Source: a gamma proteobacterium symbiont of Stewartia floridana
GTDB taxonomy: Bacteria > Pseudomonadota > Gammaproteobacteria > Chromatiales > Chromatiaceae
Direction of reading: 5' to 3'
Length of the DNA: 64,000 nt
Assembly: GCA_003676145.1 (NCBI GenBank)
Contig: NAUB01000024.1
Coordinates: 124,001-188,000 of the forward strand
Below, piece by piece: positions 26,619 to 36,568 of this stretch. Below the pieces are notes generated by a model, which saw only the letters and a list, made by a program, of their open reading frames with translations, was not told the DNA's origin and ran no database searches. Every line of letters begins with the position of its first letter. Within the stretch, counting starts at the first letter, position 1. A program made the position numbers and the translations under genes.

Positions 26619-28575
26619 CCTTGTCCTCGTGGTGACTGAAAACTCTGGGAAACTCGATTATGAACCGCACCCCGGCGTGAGGATTGGGTTCAACCTCTAT
26701 TGTGCCACCCAAATGAGTTGTTACTGAATTATACACCAAATGCAAACCCAGGCCCGAACCACCGGCTTCCCTGTTGGTGGTATAAAACGGCTCGAATATC
26801 TTATCGATATGGTGTTGCGGAATTCCGGCCCCATCGTCCGTGTAGACCAGCCTCACATTGGAATCGCCGACAGATGTTACCTCAATACGCATCATTCCCG
26901 ATTGATCCGGATCATCTCCAAACCCATGGACCATGGAGTTCAAAACCAGATTTGTGATGACCTGGGACAATACGCCTGGACAGGTGTTCAGCTCAATTGG
27001 CGACTCACATTCGACCTCCAGCTGATGTCGTCTGTACTTGAGTCTGGGTTGTAGACTCTGTTTGATCTCCTGAAGGTAATCACACATATCGAAGAGTCGA
27101 CGCTTCAAACTGCTTTGATCGACCGCCACCTGTTTGAAGCTCTTTACCAGATCACCGGATCTTTGCAGATTTGACAGCAGAATATCACAGGCCTTTTGCG
27201 AACTATTGAAGAAACGATCCAGCTCGGTACGCGTCATCTCATCCCGCTCGAAGTGTTGTCGGATCTTCACAACCCGGTCTTTGAGATGGGAGGCCGCCGT
27301 TATACTGGTGCCGACGGGGGTATTGATCTCGTGCGCCACACCGGCAACCATGCCTGCCAGTGAAGCCATCTTTTCAGACTCTATCAGTTGCTTTTGAGTC
27401 GCTTTCAATTCATGCAACGAGTGGATTAACGCCGTGTTTCGATGTGCGAGTTTGGTATTTGTTTCAGACAACTGGCCGGTCTGAAATCGCACTTCACTCT
27501 CGAGTTTTTGAGTCACCCTGCGCATTCCCACATAGAGAATCAGCTCAAGTAACACAAATACGGCAACAGCAAACAGTATGTTGTTATTGAAACTCTTATT
27601 GAAATTCGCGATGAGAGCCGACGCATCACGCCACATCAGGATATGTCCGACAGGCCCTCTCTCGGGATCCTGCCGCCCCTGATAGTCATAAAAAGGCAGT
27701 GCGATCATTGCCAATGGCTCTGCCCCATCCTGAATATAGATCTCGCTTTCATCGAACAGAATTCGGTGCAACGTTTGATCAGACAATAACTGAGCTGACT
27801 TTTCATCGTCGCTACTGGCTTCAATATAGAAACCGGCCACCGGTGGACGTCCTGCATAGAGTTGCTTCAGGGATTCGGACCAGACACGATGCTGTAACTC
27901 CTGCTGTTTGATCAACACCGCATAGTTGAAATGGGTATGACGTATCAGCAGATCCAATATTTGTGAAAACGACATGCCCGCTTCAACAGCGCCTACGTGA
28001 AGTCGCACGTTCTCATGATTGGCGTAGACAGGACTTACTCCGCGTATCCCGGCATAGGGCCGGCCGATCTCAAAGCCTCTTGTGGTACGCTGTAATTGGT
28101 TCGCATCCACCACCGTGTGACGTATTTCATCCAGACGATCGCCATACTTCTCCCGTTGATGCACTCTTAAAAAGGAGAGCGCACCAGGCGTCAGATGAAA
28201 ATGCAACTGTCGCACTTTGAACTGCTTTCTCATCTCACTCCAACCGGGTTCCAGCAGTTCATACAACTGCTGACGGATCTGCTCAGATAACTCACCACCC
28301 GCACCGCCGCCTTCTGATTCAACAGCCCGCTTACCGGCAAGAAACAGATCCTGCACCCGTTTATCACTGGCGACAAACAGGGCCGTCTGCACCAGCATAT
28401 CCATATTGCTGTCCAAAGAAATATTAAAAGCACTGCCCGCCTCGGACAACTCATCCTGCAGGCTTTCATACATGGCATCCCGTGATGAGATATAGTTCAA
28501 CCAGACAAAGAAACTGTCTGTGACCAATATGAAAAGGGAGATCAAAAGAAACAGACGGCTCGACCTTGTTCCCAT
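26608..28575 (-). CDS. Membrane sensor histidine kinase partnered with the HD-GYP regulator
   Basis: A 655-residue kinase. TM1 lies at about 8-28 (LFLLISLFILVTDSFFVW), then a large periplasmic sensory region (about 30-335, probably Cache-like, with RGVSPVYANHENVRLHVG), TM2 at about 338-358, a coiled coil (FQTGQLSETNTKLAHR), the H-box GMVAGVAHEINTPVG, an N-box NLVLNSMVHGFGD, and G-boxes DDGAGIP and GGSGLGLHLVY. It would sense an unidentified periplasmic ligand and phosphorylate the HD-GYP regulator encoded in the 11-base-overlapping gene. The ligand is not readable from the sequence. Confidence 0.92.
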   Translation of the reverse strand: MGTRSSRLFLLISLFILVTDSFFVWLNYISSRDAMYESLQDELSEAGSAFNISLDSNMDMLVQTALFVASDKRVQDLFLAGKRAVESEGGGAGGELSEQIRQQLYELLEPGWSEMRKQFKVRQLHFHLTPGALSFLRVHQREKYGDRLDEIRHTVVDANQLQRTTRGFEIGRPYAGIRGVSPVYANHENVRLHVGAVEAGMSFSQILDLLIRHTHFNYAVLIKQQELQHRVWSESLKQLYAGRPPVAGFYIEASSDDEKSAQLLSDQTLHRILFDESEIYIQDGAEPLAMIALPFYDYQGRQDPERGPVGHILMWRDASALIANFNKSFNNNILFAVAVFVLLELILYVGMRRVTQKLESEVRFQTGQLSETNTKLAHRNTALIHSLHELKATQKQLIESEKMASLAGMVAGVAHEINTPVGTSITAASHLKDRVVKIRQHFERDEMTRTELDRFFNSSQKACDILLSNLQRSGDLVKSFKQVAVDQSSLKRRLFDMCDYLQEIKQSLQPRLKYRRHQLEVECESPIELNTCPGVLSQVITNLVLNSMVHGFGDDPDQSGMMRIEVTSVGDSNVRLVYTDDGAGIPQHHIDKIFEPFYTTNREAGGSGLGLHLVYNSVTTHLGGTIEVEPNPHAGVRFIIEFPRVFSHHEDKDDQ

Positions 28576-29083
28576 CGCTTAAAAATCCATTACCAATTTC
28601 ATCCTGCAACCTTTCATCAACGCTCCTTGACCATCCTGATACTATAGTCTGCCGTTATACGGATCAGCTAGTGTTGTCAGTAACCCGACTGATCCGGAAT
28701 AGTGCTTACTTAAGAACTAAAACCCATTGCATCTCGTTTTATCAACGGGTTTTGGTGGGGCCATGCCCCACCAAATAACACTTAAGTATCACCCTTCCGA
28801 CTGACCCGAATAAAAATCTCTAACAGATCCGCAGAGTGACCTACCCTTACTCAATCCATCTCAAAACGTTAAGAAAGCAATCCAGGTTAAACGAACAGAA
28901 CCTTAAATTTGATACAGCTCACACTTCCAAGATTAAATGCCGAAAAAAAGCTCAAGAATCGGAATAATCATTTTGTTCATCTATTGACAATCACTATACA
29001 TTGTGTGCCTCAGTTCTCACAATAGCGCCAGTCAATCTGCTTATACTCAACTCTCAATAATCAATAACCTCGGGAGTTAACCC
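28576..29083. other. Divergent intergenic region with hairpin repeat and possible promoter
   Basis: About 500 bases between the divergent kinase gene and the 29084 gene. It contains the perfect 11-bp hairpin repeat (listed separately) and, nearer the plus-strand gene, a TTGACA at about 28983 overlapping an inverted repeat ACAAT-N8-ATTGT (about 28986-29003) that could be a repressor-type site. GGGAG precedes the 29084 start. Confidence 0.4.
28751..28787 (-). repeat. Dispersed intergenic repeat, copy 1, with a perfect 11-bp hairpin
   Basis: Arms TTTGGTGGGGC (28751-28761) and GCCCCACCAAA (28765-28775) flank the loop CAT. Read on the minus strand, 29 bases (28787 down to 28759) match the copy at 36569-36597 at 27 positions, including the ACTTAAGTGTT lead. 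Copies 1 and 2 are in opposite orientation relative to each other. No T-run follows on either strand. Confidence 0.75.
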
Positions 29084-29860
29084 ATGGAGATCGCTAGCTT
29101 ATTTGCCGTAATGATGATTGCTGCTCTGCTGTTGCTGTTTAAGAAAAGCCAATCCAAAGCTGACGCTAAACAGGTCAATGTTGATGAACTTCAGGAACAG
29201 ATTGAAACCGCTTTAAGCCTGCCGGTCGAGTCTGGTGAAGCCTGGCAGAATGAACCGGCAACCGAAGTCATGCTCAACGATTTGGCAGAAAAGGATATCC
29301 GCTTGAACCGGGAACTCAGCAAAGGTCAGGCAATGAACATTCTTGGTCTGTTCTCCCCTCCCGATGGCCGACAGGTCGACATTCTAAAACACTTCAACAT
29401 TCCCTACTCGTTCAAAATGAACCAGACCATGGCGCACTATGTGATACGTGAAATCTTCAGTGACCCGGCAAAAGTAGCGGAGTGGAACAACCGTCCGCCT
29501 ACCACAACGGTAAGACAGGGACTGCTGTTCATGGAAGGTAAACTGGTCTCCGGACTGACCCATGAAGAGTGTCAGTCACGTCTCAATAAACTGGGCATGG
29601 ATCACCCGGATCGTTACCAGGAATGGAAGCAGATTGACCGCCTTTTCCTGGAAACCAACAACCCGGAGATTCGCGCAAAACTCCAGGTAAGAAAGATAAC
29701 CTGGAAGCGTTTTTTCGAGGCCTACGAAATATTGAAGGGCAGCGGCATCAATCCTCGTGCGATGCGTGGTGAACACATCATCGAACACCTGATCCGCAGT
29801 GACGACAAGATACTGGCCCACGACAAGATCCGTGAGACCATGCAACCGGCTACGACTTGA
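29084..29860 (+). CDS. Membrane-anchored protein of unknown function (258 residues)
   Basis: One N-terminal membrane helix (MEIASLFAVMMIAALLLLF) is followed directly by lysines and a charged helix (ADAKQVNVDELQEQIE), so the rest is probably cytoplasmic. The body is helical, with AEKDIRLNRELSKGQAMNIL, YSFKMNQTMAHYVIREIF and a basic segment VRKITWKRFFEAYEILKG. I do not recognise the family. A GGGAG ribosome site supports the ATG. It stands alone between the two-component pair and a convergent small gene. Confidence 0.7.
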   Translation: MEIASLFAVMMIAALLLLFKKSQSKADAKQVNVDELQEQIETALSLPVESGEAWQNEPATEVMLNDLAEKDIRLNRELSKGQAMNILGLFSPPDGRQVDILKHFNIPYSFKMNQTMAHYVIREIFSDPAKVAEWNNRPPTTTVRQGLLFMEGKLVSGLTHEECQSRLNKLGMDHPDRYQEWKQIDRLFLETNNPEIRAKLQVRKITWKRFFEAYEILKGSGINPRAMRGEHIIEHLIRSDDKILAHDKIRETMQPATT

Positions 29861-29918
29861 ACTCTGATGGGGCTTGACCCGGCGACAGGGATGTCCCGGT
29901 CAGGTCAGTCGTGAAGGA

Positions 29919-30233
29919 TCAGGCATAGACATCGATGCCCAGCACCTCACTCACATAATCCCGTTCCTGACCCGTCTGTACTGACTGGTAGCTCGATACC
30001 GCCTTCTGACGCTGGGGATCATCCCGCATCTGGGTAAGTTGCCGCTCTGACTGACGGCGTTGCAGCAACTGTTCTGCCTGCTTGATACTCTCCACACTGC
30101 GCAGGGTTGCGTCGCTGTGTCCAACCTGCGACGCCAATGGCAAAGCCTGAACCAGATGGGTCGCGGCATTTCTCTGTTGCTCCAGAGAGACCGCTAGGTT
30201 CGGCAGGGCAAGTGGTGAGTTGGAGACTTGCAT
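29919..30233 (-). CDS. Small helical protein of unknown function (104 residues)
   Basis: A glutamine- and arginine-rich helical protein (KQAEQLLQRRQSERQLTQMR) that ends in a short hydrophobic tail, VLGIDVYA. No membrane segment, signal peptide or known motif. It ends the minus-strand run that begins with dnaX and lies 18 bases after copA, so it may share the copA transcript. An alternative frame on the same strand has no better support. Confidence 0.55.
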   Translation of the reverse strand: MQVSNSPLALPNLAVSLEQQRNAATHLVQALPLASQVGHSDATLRSVESIKQAEQLLQRRQSERQLTQMRDDPQRQKAVSSYQSVQTGQERDYVSEVLGIDVYA

Positions 30234-30251
30234 CAGATCATTCCAAAGACC

Positions 30252-33176
30252 TTAGGCCTCAGTCTCTGCAGCATACCCGGCATCAACGACAGCCTGGACC
30301 AGGCTTGCCGCCTGTGCAGAGCCATGGACAACCGCAGTACCCTCTTCCAAGGCAACTTCAGCACCATCCACACCGGGCACGCCCAATAGTGCTTTCTGCA
30401 CATTGTTGACACAGTGGGGACAGGTCATACCGGATACTTTGAGGGTTGTTGTCATAGGACCATAAAATCTCAATCGATTGGCATTAACCACCACAGTGAC
30501 TGACGACATTGCCATTGCCACACTGGCAAACATGGGTGGCAGCAGCCAGCCCGTTACAGGGTAAAGCAACCCGGCTGCCATAGGAATACCTATCATATTA
30601 TAGACAAAAGCACCGAAAAGATTCTGCTTGATATTCCTGATGGTTGCTCTGGAAATGCCGATTGCGGTACTGACATTCCGCAGTGAATCCCCAACCAGGG
30701 TGATATCCGCATGCTCGATCGCCACATCGGTGCCACTGCCGATGGCAAATCCGGTATCGGCCTGTGCCAGGGCCGGTGCGTCGTTCACCCCGTCCCCAAC
30801 CATGCCAACACGATTTCCCCGTTGCTGAAGCGACTTCACTACTTCCAGTTTCTGCTCGGGCAGCAGTTCGCTGTGTGCCTGTTTTATGCCAAGGCTCTCA
30901 GCAACCGCTTCCACCGCACGGTGATTGTCACCGCTACAGATAATCACCTCAACACCTTGATCCTGAAGAGATTTTACTGCAGCAGCCGAGTCATTTCGCA
31001 GGGGATCCCTCAGCACCAGCAAGCCACTCAGCTGACCCTCCACGACCACCCAGACCAGGCTTCCCGCCTCGGCAGATTGCTGATTCGCCGCGTTCTGAAA
31101 CGGCTCTGATGGGGTGATCTTCAACTGTTTCAGATACTGACTCCCCCCCAATTGAACCAGTTTCCCGGCAACCCGCCCCTCAACGCCCAGGCCTTCATGG
31201 TTGTGGAAATCGGTTACCGCCGCTATCTCGATACCCTGCTGCCTGAGATGATCGAGAATCGCCTCCGCCAGCGGATGGGACGAGACCGCTTCAACAGCCC
31301 CGGCCAGGGCCAGCATCTCCCCTTGCGGCAGATTTTCCGCATAGACATCGGTGACTTTCGGTGCACCCTGAGTCAGGGTGCCGGTTTTATCCACCACCAG
31401 ATGGGTCAGTCTGCTGGCGGATTGCAGACCGTCACTGTTGCGAATCAGCACGTTCATCTGGGCGGCGCGGCTGGTGCCAACCATAATCGCAATCGGGGTA
31501 GCCAGCCCCAGGGCACAGGGACAGGCGATCACCAGGACTGCGATGCTGGCGGTCAGTGCGTAGGAGAGGGGTGGCGTCGGGCCCACCAACAGCCAGACGA
31601 TAAAAGCCGCAACGGCAATCAGCACCACCACCGGCACAAAAATCGCAGAGACCTTGTCCACCAGACGACCGATCTCAGGTTTACTCATCTGAGCCTGGCG
31701 CACCATGGCGATGATGTGGGCCAGGGTGGTCTCCTCTCCCAAGCGGGTAACTTTGAAGCGCAACTGGCCGGAACGGTTGACACTGCCGCCGATCAGCGGA
31801 TCCCCCACCTGTTTCTTTTGCGGTAGGGACTCGCCGGTGAGCATCGCCTCGTCGACGCTTGAAATCCCCTCGACCACCTCACCGTCAATCGGAATGCGAT
31901 CTCCCGGGCGCAGCTGGATCAGGTCACCGATCGACAACAGGGAGACCGGAACGGTGGCGGAACCCCGATCACGCACCACTTCAGCCTGCTTCGGCGCCAA
32001 TCCAACCAGACTGCCCACCGCTTCACTGGTGGTGCGTTTGGCCCGGGTCTCCAAAGCATGTCCGAGTTGCAGGAAAGCCAGTATCAGTACCGAGGCATCG
32101 AAGTAGAGTTTCTCCCCTTGCAGGATCATGCCTTCAGGCTGCAATACGATAACCAGCGAGGAGAGCCAGGCACTGCCTGTTCCCAATGCGATCAGAGTAT
32201 CCATGTTGGCGCTGCAGTGCTTCAGCTGTTTCAGTGCACCGAGATAGTAGTGTGCGCCACTGAAACGCATCACCAAGAGACAGATGATGGCAACCGCCAG
32301 CCAGTAGCTCTGTCCGCCAGGTGCTGTCACCAGCGGCGTGTTGCCTGTCATTTCGACCGCCATAAGACCAATGCCGACAACCCCGGCCAACGCCGCTCTC
32401 TGCCAGGAACGTCTGATCTCCTTGGCAGCGGCCGTTGCCTCTTCGGCATAGGGATCGTTATAGCGCTCTTTGAAGCGTGCCGGGTAACCCTGTTGCTCCA
32501 GTTCGATCAGCAGATCCGCAGGGTGCAGTGTGGTTTGCAGATGCCACAGCGACGTTTTCAGTTCAAAGCTTGCCTGGGGGTCCAGCCTGGCAAACAGTCG
32601 CTCAAGCGCCGCTTGTTGAGTGACCTGATCCAGCGCCTGATCGTTAAAAAGAAGCTGCAGCTGATTGCTCTGCGCCTGGGACTCGATCAGATGGGCGCCA
32701 TAGCCCTGATCGATCACCGCCTGAGCCACCGCCTCGGGTGAGCCTCCCACAACCTGCGCCCGCTTCTCCACCAGATTGACGGCCGCCTGAGTGACACCGG
32801 GCACCGCATTGATCGCCCGCTCCACCGCCGCAACGCAGCTGGCACAGGTCATATCCTGCACAGCCAGTTGATAGCCTCCCTCGATCTTTACCACCGGACG
32901 CTGTGCAGCGGGAGCCGGCTGCAGCACAGGCAGAGAGACCGGGATCGATGCAACTTCTTCTCTGATCAGTTCCGCGTCATAGCCCGCCTCTCTGACCGCT
33001 GACAGGACCTCATCCAGATTCCCACCGGTGACCTCGGCAGACGCCCCTTGCAGATCGACAGCCACCCGGCTCACGCCGGGCAGGGCAGTGACCGCCTTCT
33101 CTACAGACGCTACGCAGTGCTGACACGACATACCGTCAATCGACAGCCGGTAACTGGATTCAGACTTGGTATTCAC
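30252..33176 (-). CDS. copA: Copper-exporting P1B-type ATPase with N- and C-terminal HMA domains
   Basis: A 974-residue P-type ATPase, longer than usual. Two N-terminal heavy-metal domains have CxxC at 18-21 (DGMSCQHC) and 111-114 (QDMTCASC). Residues about 175-245 look like a third, degenerate domain with no CxxC. The core has CPC in IACPCALGLATP (about 551-553), DKTGTLT (about 593-597), the HP motif in SSHPLAEAI and GDGVNDAPAL. After the last membrane helices a further complete HMA domain (about 909-974) has MTCPHC. It exports Cu(I) from the cytoplasm. hinT lies 30 bases upstream on the same strand. No CueR-type operator was recognised. Confidence 0.93.
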   Translation of the reverse strand: MNTKSESSYRLSIDGMSCQHCVASVEKAVTALPGVSRVAVDLQGASAEVTGGNLDEVLSAVREAGYDAELIREEVASIPVSLPVLQPAPAAQRPVVKIEGGYQLAVQDMTCASCVAAVERAINAVPGVTQAAVNLVEKRAQVVGGSPEAVAQAVIDQGYGAHLIESQAQSNQLQLLFNDQALDQVTQQAALERLFARLDPQASFELKTSLWHLQTTLHPADLLIELEQQGYPARFKERYNDPYAEEATAAAKEIRRSWQRAALAGVVGIGLMAVEMTGNTPLVTAPGGQSYWLAVAIICLLVMRFSGAHYYLGALKQLKHCSANMDTLIALGTGSAWLSSLVIVLQPEGMILQGEKLYFDASVLILAFLQLGHALETRAKRTTSEAVGSLVGLAPKQAEVVRDRGSATVPVSLLSIGDLIQLRPGDRIPIDGEVVEGISSVDEAMLTGESLPQKKQVGDPLIGGSVNRSGQLRFKVTRLGEETTLAHIIAMVRQAQMSKPEIGRLVDKVSAIFVPVVVLIAVAAFIVWLLVGPTPPLSYALTASIAVLVIACPCALGLATPIAIMVGTSRAAQMNVLIRNSDGLQSASRLTHLVVDKTGTLTQGAPKVTDVYAENLPQGEMLALAGAVEAVSSHPLAEAILDHLRQQGIEIAAVTDFHNHEGLGVEGRVAGKLVQLGGSQYLKQLKITPSEPFQNAANQQSAEAGSLVWVVVEGQLSGLLVLRDPLRNDSAAAVKSLQDQGVEVIICSGDNHRAVEAVAESLGIKQAHSELLPEQKLEVVKSLQQRGNRVGMVGDGVNDAPALAQADTGFAIGSGTDVAIEHADITLVGDSLRNVSTAIGISRATIRNIKQNLFGAFVYNMIGIPMAAGLLYPVTGWLLPPMFASVAMAMSSVTVVVNANRLRFYGPMTTTLKVSGMTCPHCVNNVQKALLGVPGVDGAEVALEEGTAVVHGSAQAASLVQAVVDAGYAAETEA

Positions 33177-33206
33177 TGGTTTGGCAACAGGCTCAGGTCA
33201 GGCGGA

Positions 33207-33551
33207 TCAACCCGGTGGCCAGTTCATGCGCCGTCCGCCCAACAGGTGCAGGTGGATATGAAAAACGGTCTGACCGGCCTGTTCGTTACAGTTCATCACC
33301 GTACGATATCCCGCTTCATCGATACCCTCCTGCTTGGCCACCTTGGCCGCCGCCAGATAGAGTTTTCCCACCAGTTCGGCATCTTCCTCAGTCAGATCAT
33401 TGAGTGTGGAAATGTGCTTTTTCGGAATGATCAGCACATGACAGGGGGCCTGTGGATTGATATCCCTGAAGGCCAGCACATCATCGTCCTCATAGACGGT
33501 CTGGGGGGATATTTCACCGCTGACAAATTTGCAGAATAAGCAGTCACTCAT
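33207..33551 (-). CDS. hinT: HIT-family nucleotide hydrolase
   Basis: A 114-residue HIT protein with the histidine triad FHIHLHLLGG, plus CLFCKFVSGEI at the start and an IPKKHIS strand. It has the length of HinT-type purine nucleoside phosphoramidases, small soluble homodimers. It lies nine bases from recR on the same strand and 30 bases before copA, so it is likely part of the dnaX-ybaB-recR transcript. Confidence 0.93.
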   Translation of the reverse strand: MSDCLFCKFVSGEISPQTVYEDDDVLAFRDINPQAPCHVLIIPKKHISTLNDLTEEDAELVGKLYLAAAKVAKQEGIDEAGYRTVMNCNEQAGQTVFHIHLHLLGGRRMNWPPG

Positions 33552-33560
33552 GGTATCTCC

Positions 33561-34157
33561 TCAAAATTCCGATCGCCCTCGTATGGCGTGGGCCAGGGTT
33601 GCACCATCCACATACTCCAGCTCGCCCCCCATGGGTACCCCCTGGGCGATACGGGTTGTGCGAATGCCAAACTGTTGCGCCATGTCGTGGATGTATTGTG
33701 CCGTTGCCTCACCCTCGACCGTGGGATTGGTTGCCAGAATAACCTCTTTGACACCGCCACTGGCAAATCGCTCTTGCAACAGATCCAGACCGATCTCTTT
33801 CGGACCGATCCCATCCAGTGGCGAGAGGTGGCCACCGAGGACAAAATAGCCACCTTGATAGTCTGCCGCCTGTTCGATGATCGCCTGGTCGGCGGGATTC
33901 TCAACGATGCAGAGCAGACTCTGATCCCGCCTGGGATTGGCACAGAGCTGACACAGCTCCTGCTCACTCAGGGTTCTGCATTGGCGGCAGTGTCCGATCC
34001 GCTCCATCGCCTCCGCCAGCATCCGGGAGAGCACCCGGCCCCCATCCCTGTCCCGCTCCAGCAGATGGTAGGCCATGCGCTGGGCCGTTTTTGCCCCAAC
34101 ACCCGGCAGACAGCGCAGTGCAGTCATCAATTGGTCGAGCAGCGCAGTATTAGGCAT
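33561..34157 (-). CDS. recR: Recombination mediator RecR
   Basis: A 198-residue RecR of standard length: a helix-hairpin-helix start ([20 protein letters not shown]), a four-cysteine zinc finger ([16 protein letters not shown]), the Toprim domain ([17 protein letters not shown]) and a C-terminal [16 protein letters not shown]. It loads RecA in the RecF pathway with RecF and RecO. The order dnaX-ybaB-recR is conserved across proteobacteria and is seen here with dnaX upstream. Confidence 0.96.
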   Translation of the reverse strand: MPNTALLDQLMTALRCLPGVGAKTAQRMAYHLLERDRDGGRVLSRMLAEAMERIGHCRQCRTLSEQELCQLCANPRRDQSLLCIVENPADQAIIEQAADYQGGYFVLGGHLSPLDGIGPKEIGLDLLQERFASGGVKEVILATNPTVEGEATAQYIHDMAQQFGIRTTRIAQGVPMGGELEYVDGATLAHAIRGRSEF

Positions 34158-34230
34158 CGGCCGGCCTGTACCTGAGAGTTGAGCCAGATAGAGAGACCCG
34201 GCAGCTGTTGATCGGCATGGTTGATTGAAT

Positions 34231-34563
34231 TTAGAACGGCAGTTTCATACCAGGAGGCAGACCCAGTCCAGCTGTCAGTCCTGACATACTCTCCTGCATC
34301 TTGTGACTGACCCGCTGGGCCGCATCATTCACAGCGGCTGCCACCAGGTCTTCGAGCATCTCTTTGTCATCACCCATCAGGCTCTCATCGATCTCGACAC
34401 GGCGCACCTCATGTTTACCGTTCATGATCACTTTGACCAGCCCACCCCCGGACTCGCCCGTCACCTCTTCCTGCGCCAGCTTCTCTTGTGCCTGCTGCAT
34501 TTCAGCCTGCATCTTTTGCGCCTGCTTCATTAAATTACCAATACCGCCTTTCATGTCGAACAC
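34231..34563 (-). CDS. ybaB: Nucleoid-associated protein YbaB/EbfC
   Basis: A 110-residue YbaB/EbfC protein: [20 protein letters not shown], the [18 protein letters not shown] strand pair, [18 protein letters not shown] and GMKLPF at the end. It forms dimers that bind DNA. It lies between dnaX (140 bases upstream) and recR (73 bases downstream) in the usual order. Confidence 0.95.
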   Translation of the reverse strand: MFDMKGGIGNLMKQAQKMQAEMQQAQEKLAQEEVTGESGGGLVKVIMNGKHEVRRVEIDESLMGDDKEMLEDLVAAAVNDAAQRVSHKMQESMSGLTAGLGLPPGMKLPF

Positions 34564-34702
34564 CTCATATTCATGGCCAATCCCAGACGCCTATGCCTCT
34601 GCCGGCACCTGAAATCAATTTAACAAATTACTTTAAAACATCATTTATATAACTGTAAAACAGTTAGTTATAAAACATAACTCTGACAGAGCATCAGCCG
34701 TT
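34564..34702. promoter_or_regulatory. AT-rich gap with small inverted repeat between dnaX and ybaB
   Basis: This 139-base gap is far more AT-rich than its neighbours. It holds a perfect 7-bp inverted repeat, TAACTGT (34650-34656) and ACAGTTA (34660-34666), around AAA. It could carry an internal promoter for ybaB-recR on the minus strand. Confidence 0.35.
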
Positions 34703-36352
34703 TCAACCGGTGGAATCATCCACAGGACGAATCGACTCCGGCATCAGTTTTGCGCCAAACCGCTCCTCCATCTCTTTCACCATCGGGTCCACCGCCATGC
34801 TCGTTTCCGCCTCAGCCTGGCGCTCTTCGAGCTGACGTTTTTCACGCATTGCCGGCGTCTCCTGTTGCGGCACCGCTTCGGTGATCGTCAGCTGCACCGA
34901 CTCACCGAGCTGTCTCCTTATCCCTTCCAGCAGGCGCATTTCAGACTGTCCAACCCGGAGCTGGCGCCTCGACGTATCGAGGGTCAGATTCAGTGTCTTG
35001 CCGTCCCAGCTGCCAAAGGCGCAGTTTTGCGCCAACTGACGCGTGATCCCTCCCAATTGCAGGGCGGCGCAAAAGGCCTCCCAATCGGATGGGTCGGACA
35101 CTTTGGCCACCGGCTTGGCTGCTTCTGCTGGAGCAGCAGCCTGGGTCGGTTTGGCTGCGGCACTTGCCGCTGCGCCGCTCTTCGGTGCCTGAGCTTTTGA
35201 TCTTGGTGCAGGCTGACGAGGGGCCCGATGACCACTACCGCTCGGCTGGGCAGAACCGCTGCCGCCCTCCTCCGGGCGAAAGGCGAGCATTCTCAACAAC
35301 ACCATCTCGAAACCGCTGCGAGGATCCGGGGCAAGATTCAACTCCTGCTGTCCCATCAAGCCAATCTGATAGTAGAGCTGCACATCTTCCGTCGACAGGG
35401 CCTCGGCAAAAACGTTCAGTCGCTGCCTGTCATAGCCATCGTCGGGCTGATAACCCGAGACCAATTGCAGCAACGCGATCTGGTGCAGCATGGCCAGCAG
35501 CTCCTGCAGGGCCTGGCTGAAGTCCACCGCCATCTCGGCCATCTCCGACACCCGATCGAGCAGACCGGCGCCTTCACCAGCCGCCAAGGCCTCGACCAAG
35601 CCGTAGATGCGATCGGATCCGATCACGCCGATCATCGACTTGACCGCCTCACCCCGCACTTCACCACCACCAAAAGCGATGGCCTGGTCCAGCAGACTGA
35701 GGCCGTCACGCATACTGCCGTCCGCCCCTCTGGCCAACAGGCTGAGCGACTCCTCGTCAAACGGGATCTTCTCTTCCCCAAGGATGTGCCGCAGCTGACC
35801 CTCAATCTGCTCCCGACTGAGGCGTTTCAAATTGAACTGCAAGCAACGGGAGAGCACAGTCACCGGAACCTTCTGCGGGTCCGTGGTGGCCAGTATGAAT
35901 TTCACATGCGGAGGAGGCTCTTCAAGAGTTTTCAATAAGGCATTGAAACTACTGGCGGAAAACATATGAACTTCATCAATCAGATAAACTTTGTAGCGTC
36001 CCCTTACCGGCGCATAGGGCACATTTTCCAGTAGCTCTCTGGTCTGATCCACCTTGGTCCTGGAGGCCGCATCCACCTCCAGCAGGTCGACAAACCGCCC
36101 CTCATCGATCTCCCGACAGGCATCGCAGACACCGCAGGGCACCGCACTGATCCCCTTTTCACAATTCAGCGACTTGGCGAAGATTCTCGCCAGGGTCGTC
36201 TTGCCCACGCCCCGGGTACCGGTGAACAGGTAAGCATGATGCAAACGCTCGCGCTCCAGGGCGTTATTCAACGCAGTCACCACATGCTGCTGACCGACCA
36301 ACTGGCCAAACAACTGCGGTCTCCATTTGCGGGCGAGTACCTGATATGACAT
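34703..36352 (-). CDS. dnaX: DNA polymerase III subunits tau/gamma
   Basis: A 549-residue clamp-loader subunit. Walker A GTRGVGKTT, a zinc module (CEKGISAVPCGVCDACREI), DEVHMFS, the LEEPPPHVKFI segment and the SRC loop all lie in the first 200 residues. An alanine/proline/lysine linker (about 380-415) precedes a tau C-terminal domain that binds the polymerase. I saw no obvious A-AAA-AAG slippery site, so a frameshifted gamma form is not indicated. The next gene downstream is ybaB. Confidence 0.95.
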   Translation of the reverse strand: MSYQVLARKWRPQLFGQLVGQQHVVTALNNALERERLHHAYLFTGTRGVGKTTLARIFAKSLNCEKGISAVPCGVCDACREIDEGRFVDLLEVDAASRTKVDQTRELLENVPYAPVRGRYKVYLIDEVHMFSASSFNALLKTLEEPPPHVKFILATTDPQKVPVTVLSRCLQFNLKRLSREQIEGQLRHILGEEKIPFDEESLSLLARGADGSMRDGLSLLDQAIAFGGGEVRGEAVKSMIGVIGSDRIYGLVEALAAGEGAGLLDRVSEMAEMAVDFSQALQELLAMLHQIALLQLVSGYQPDDGYDRQRLNVFAEALSTEDVQLYYQIGLMGQQELNLAPDPRSGFEMVLLRMLAFRPEEGGSGSAQPSGSGHRAPRQPAPRSKAQAPKSGAAASAAAKPTQAAAPAEAAKPVAKVSDPSDWEAFCAALQLGGITRQLAQNCAFGSWDGKTLNLTLDTSRRQLRVGQSEMRLLEGIRRQLGESVQLTITEAVPQQETPAMREKRQLEERQAEAETSMAVDPMVKEMEERFGAKLMPESIRPVDDSTG

Positions 36353-36568
36353 AACCTATCGCTCTGTAACCTACCGATTAAAGGGGGAAGTTTAACCCGA
36401 ATCCGGGGTGGATTCACGGTCCGTCAGCGACAACCGTCAGAGAGACGGCGATTCCCCCCGGAGTTGAAATCCAACAGGTTCTCAATCTGAGTAATGAATC
36501 GGGATTGGCGGACTGAAGCCGCTTGATTCCATGGCAGAATCACCGGAACCCGGCCTGAATGGCAGTTA
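36353..36568. other. Divergent promoter region upstream of dnaX
   Basis: About 215 bases between dnaX and the repeat-associated membrane-protein gene. No recognisable open frame; expected to hold the dnaX promoter. Nothing definite could be assigned. Confidence 0.35.

Noticed and set aside
28751..28775. The 11-bp hairpin as an intrinsic terminator
   Set aside because: It has no T-run on either strand and lies between divergent gene starts, where no terminator is needed.
34703..36352. Programmed frameshift site in dnaX
   Set aside because: No A-AAA-AAG type slippery heptamer was visible in the coding strand.
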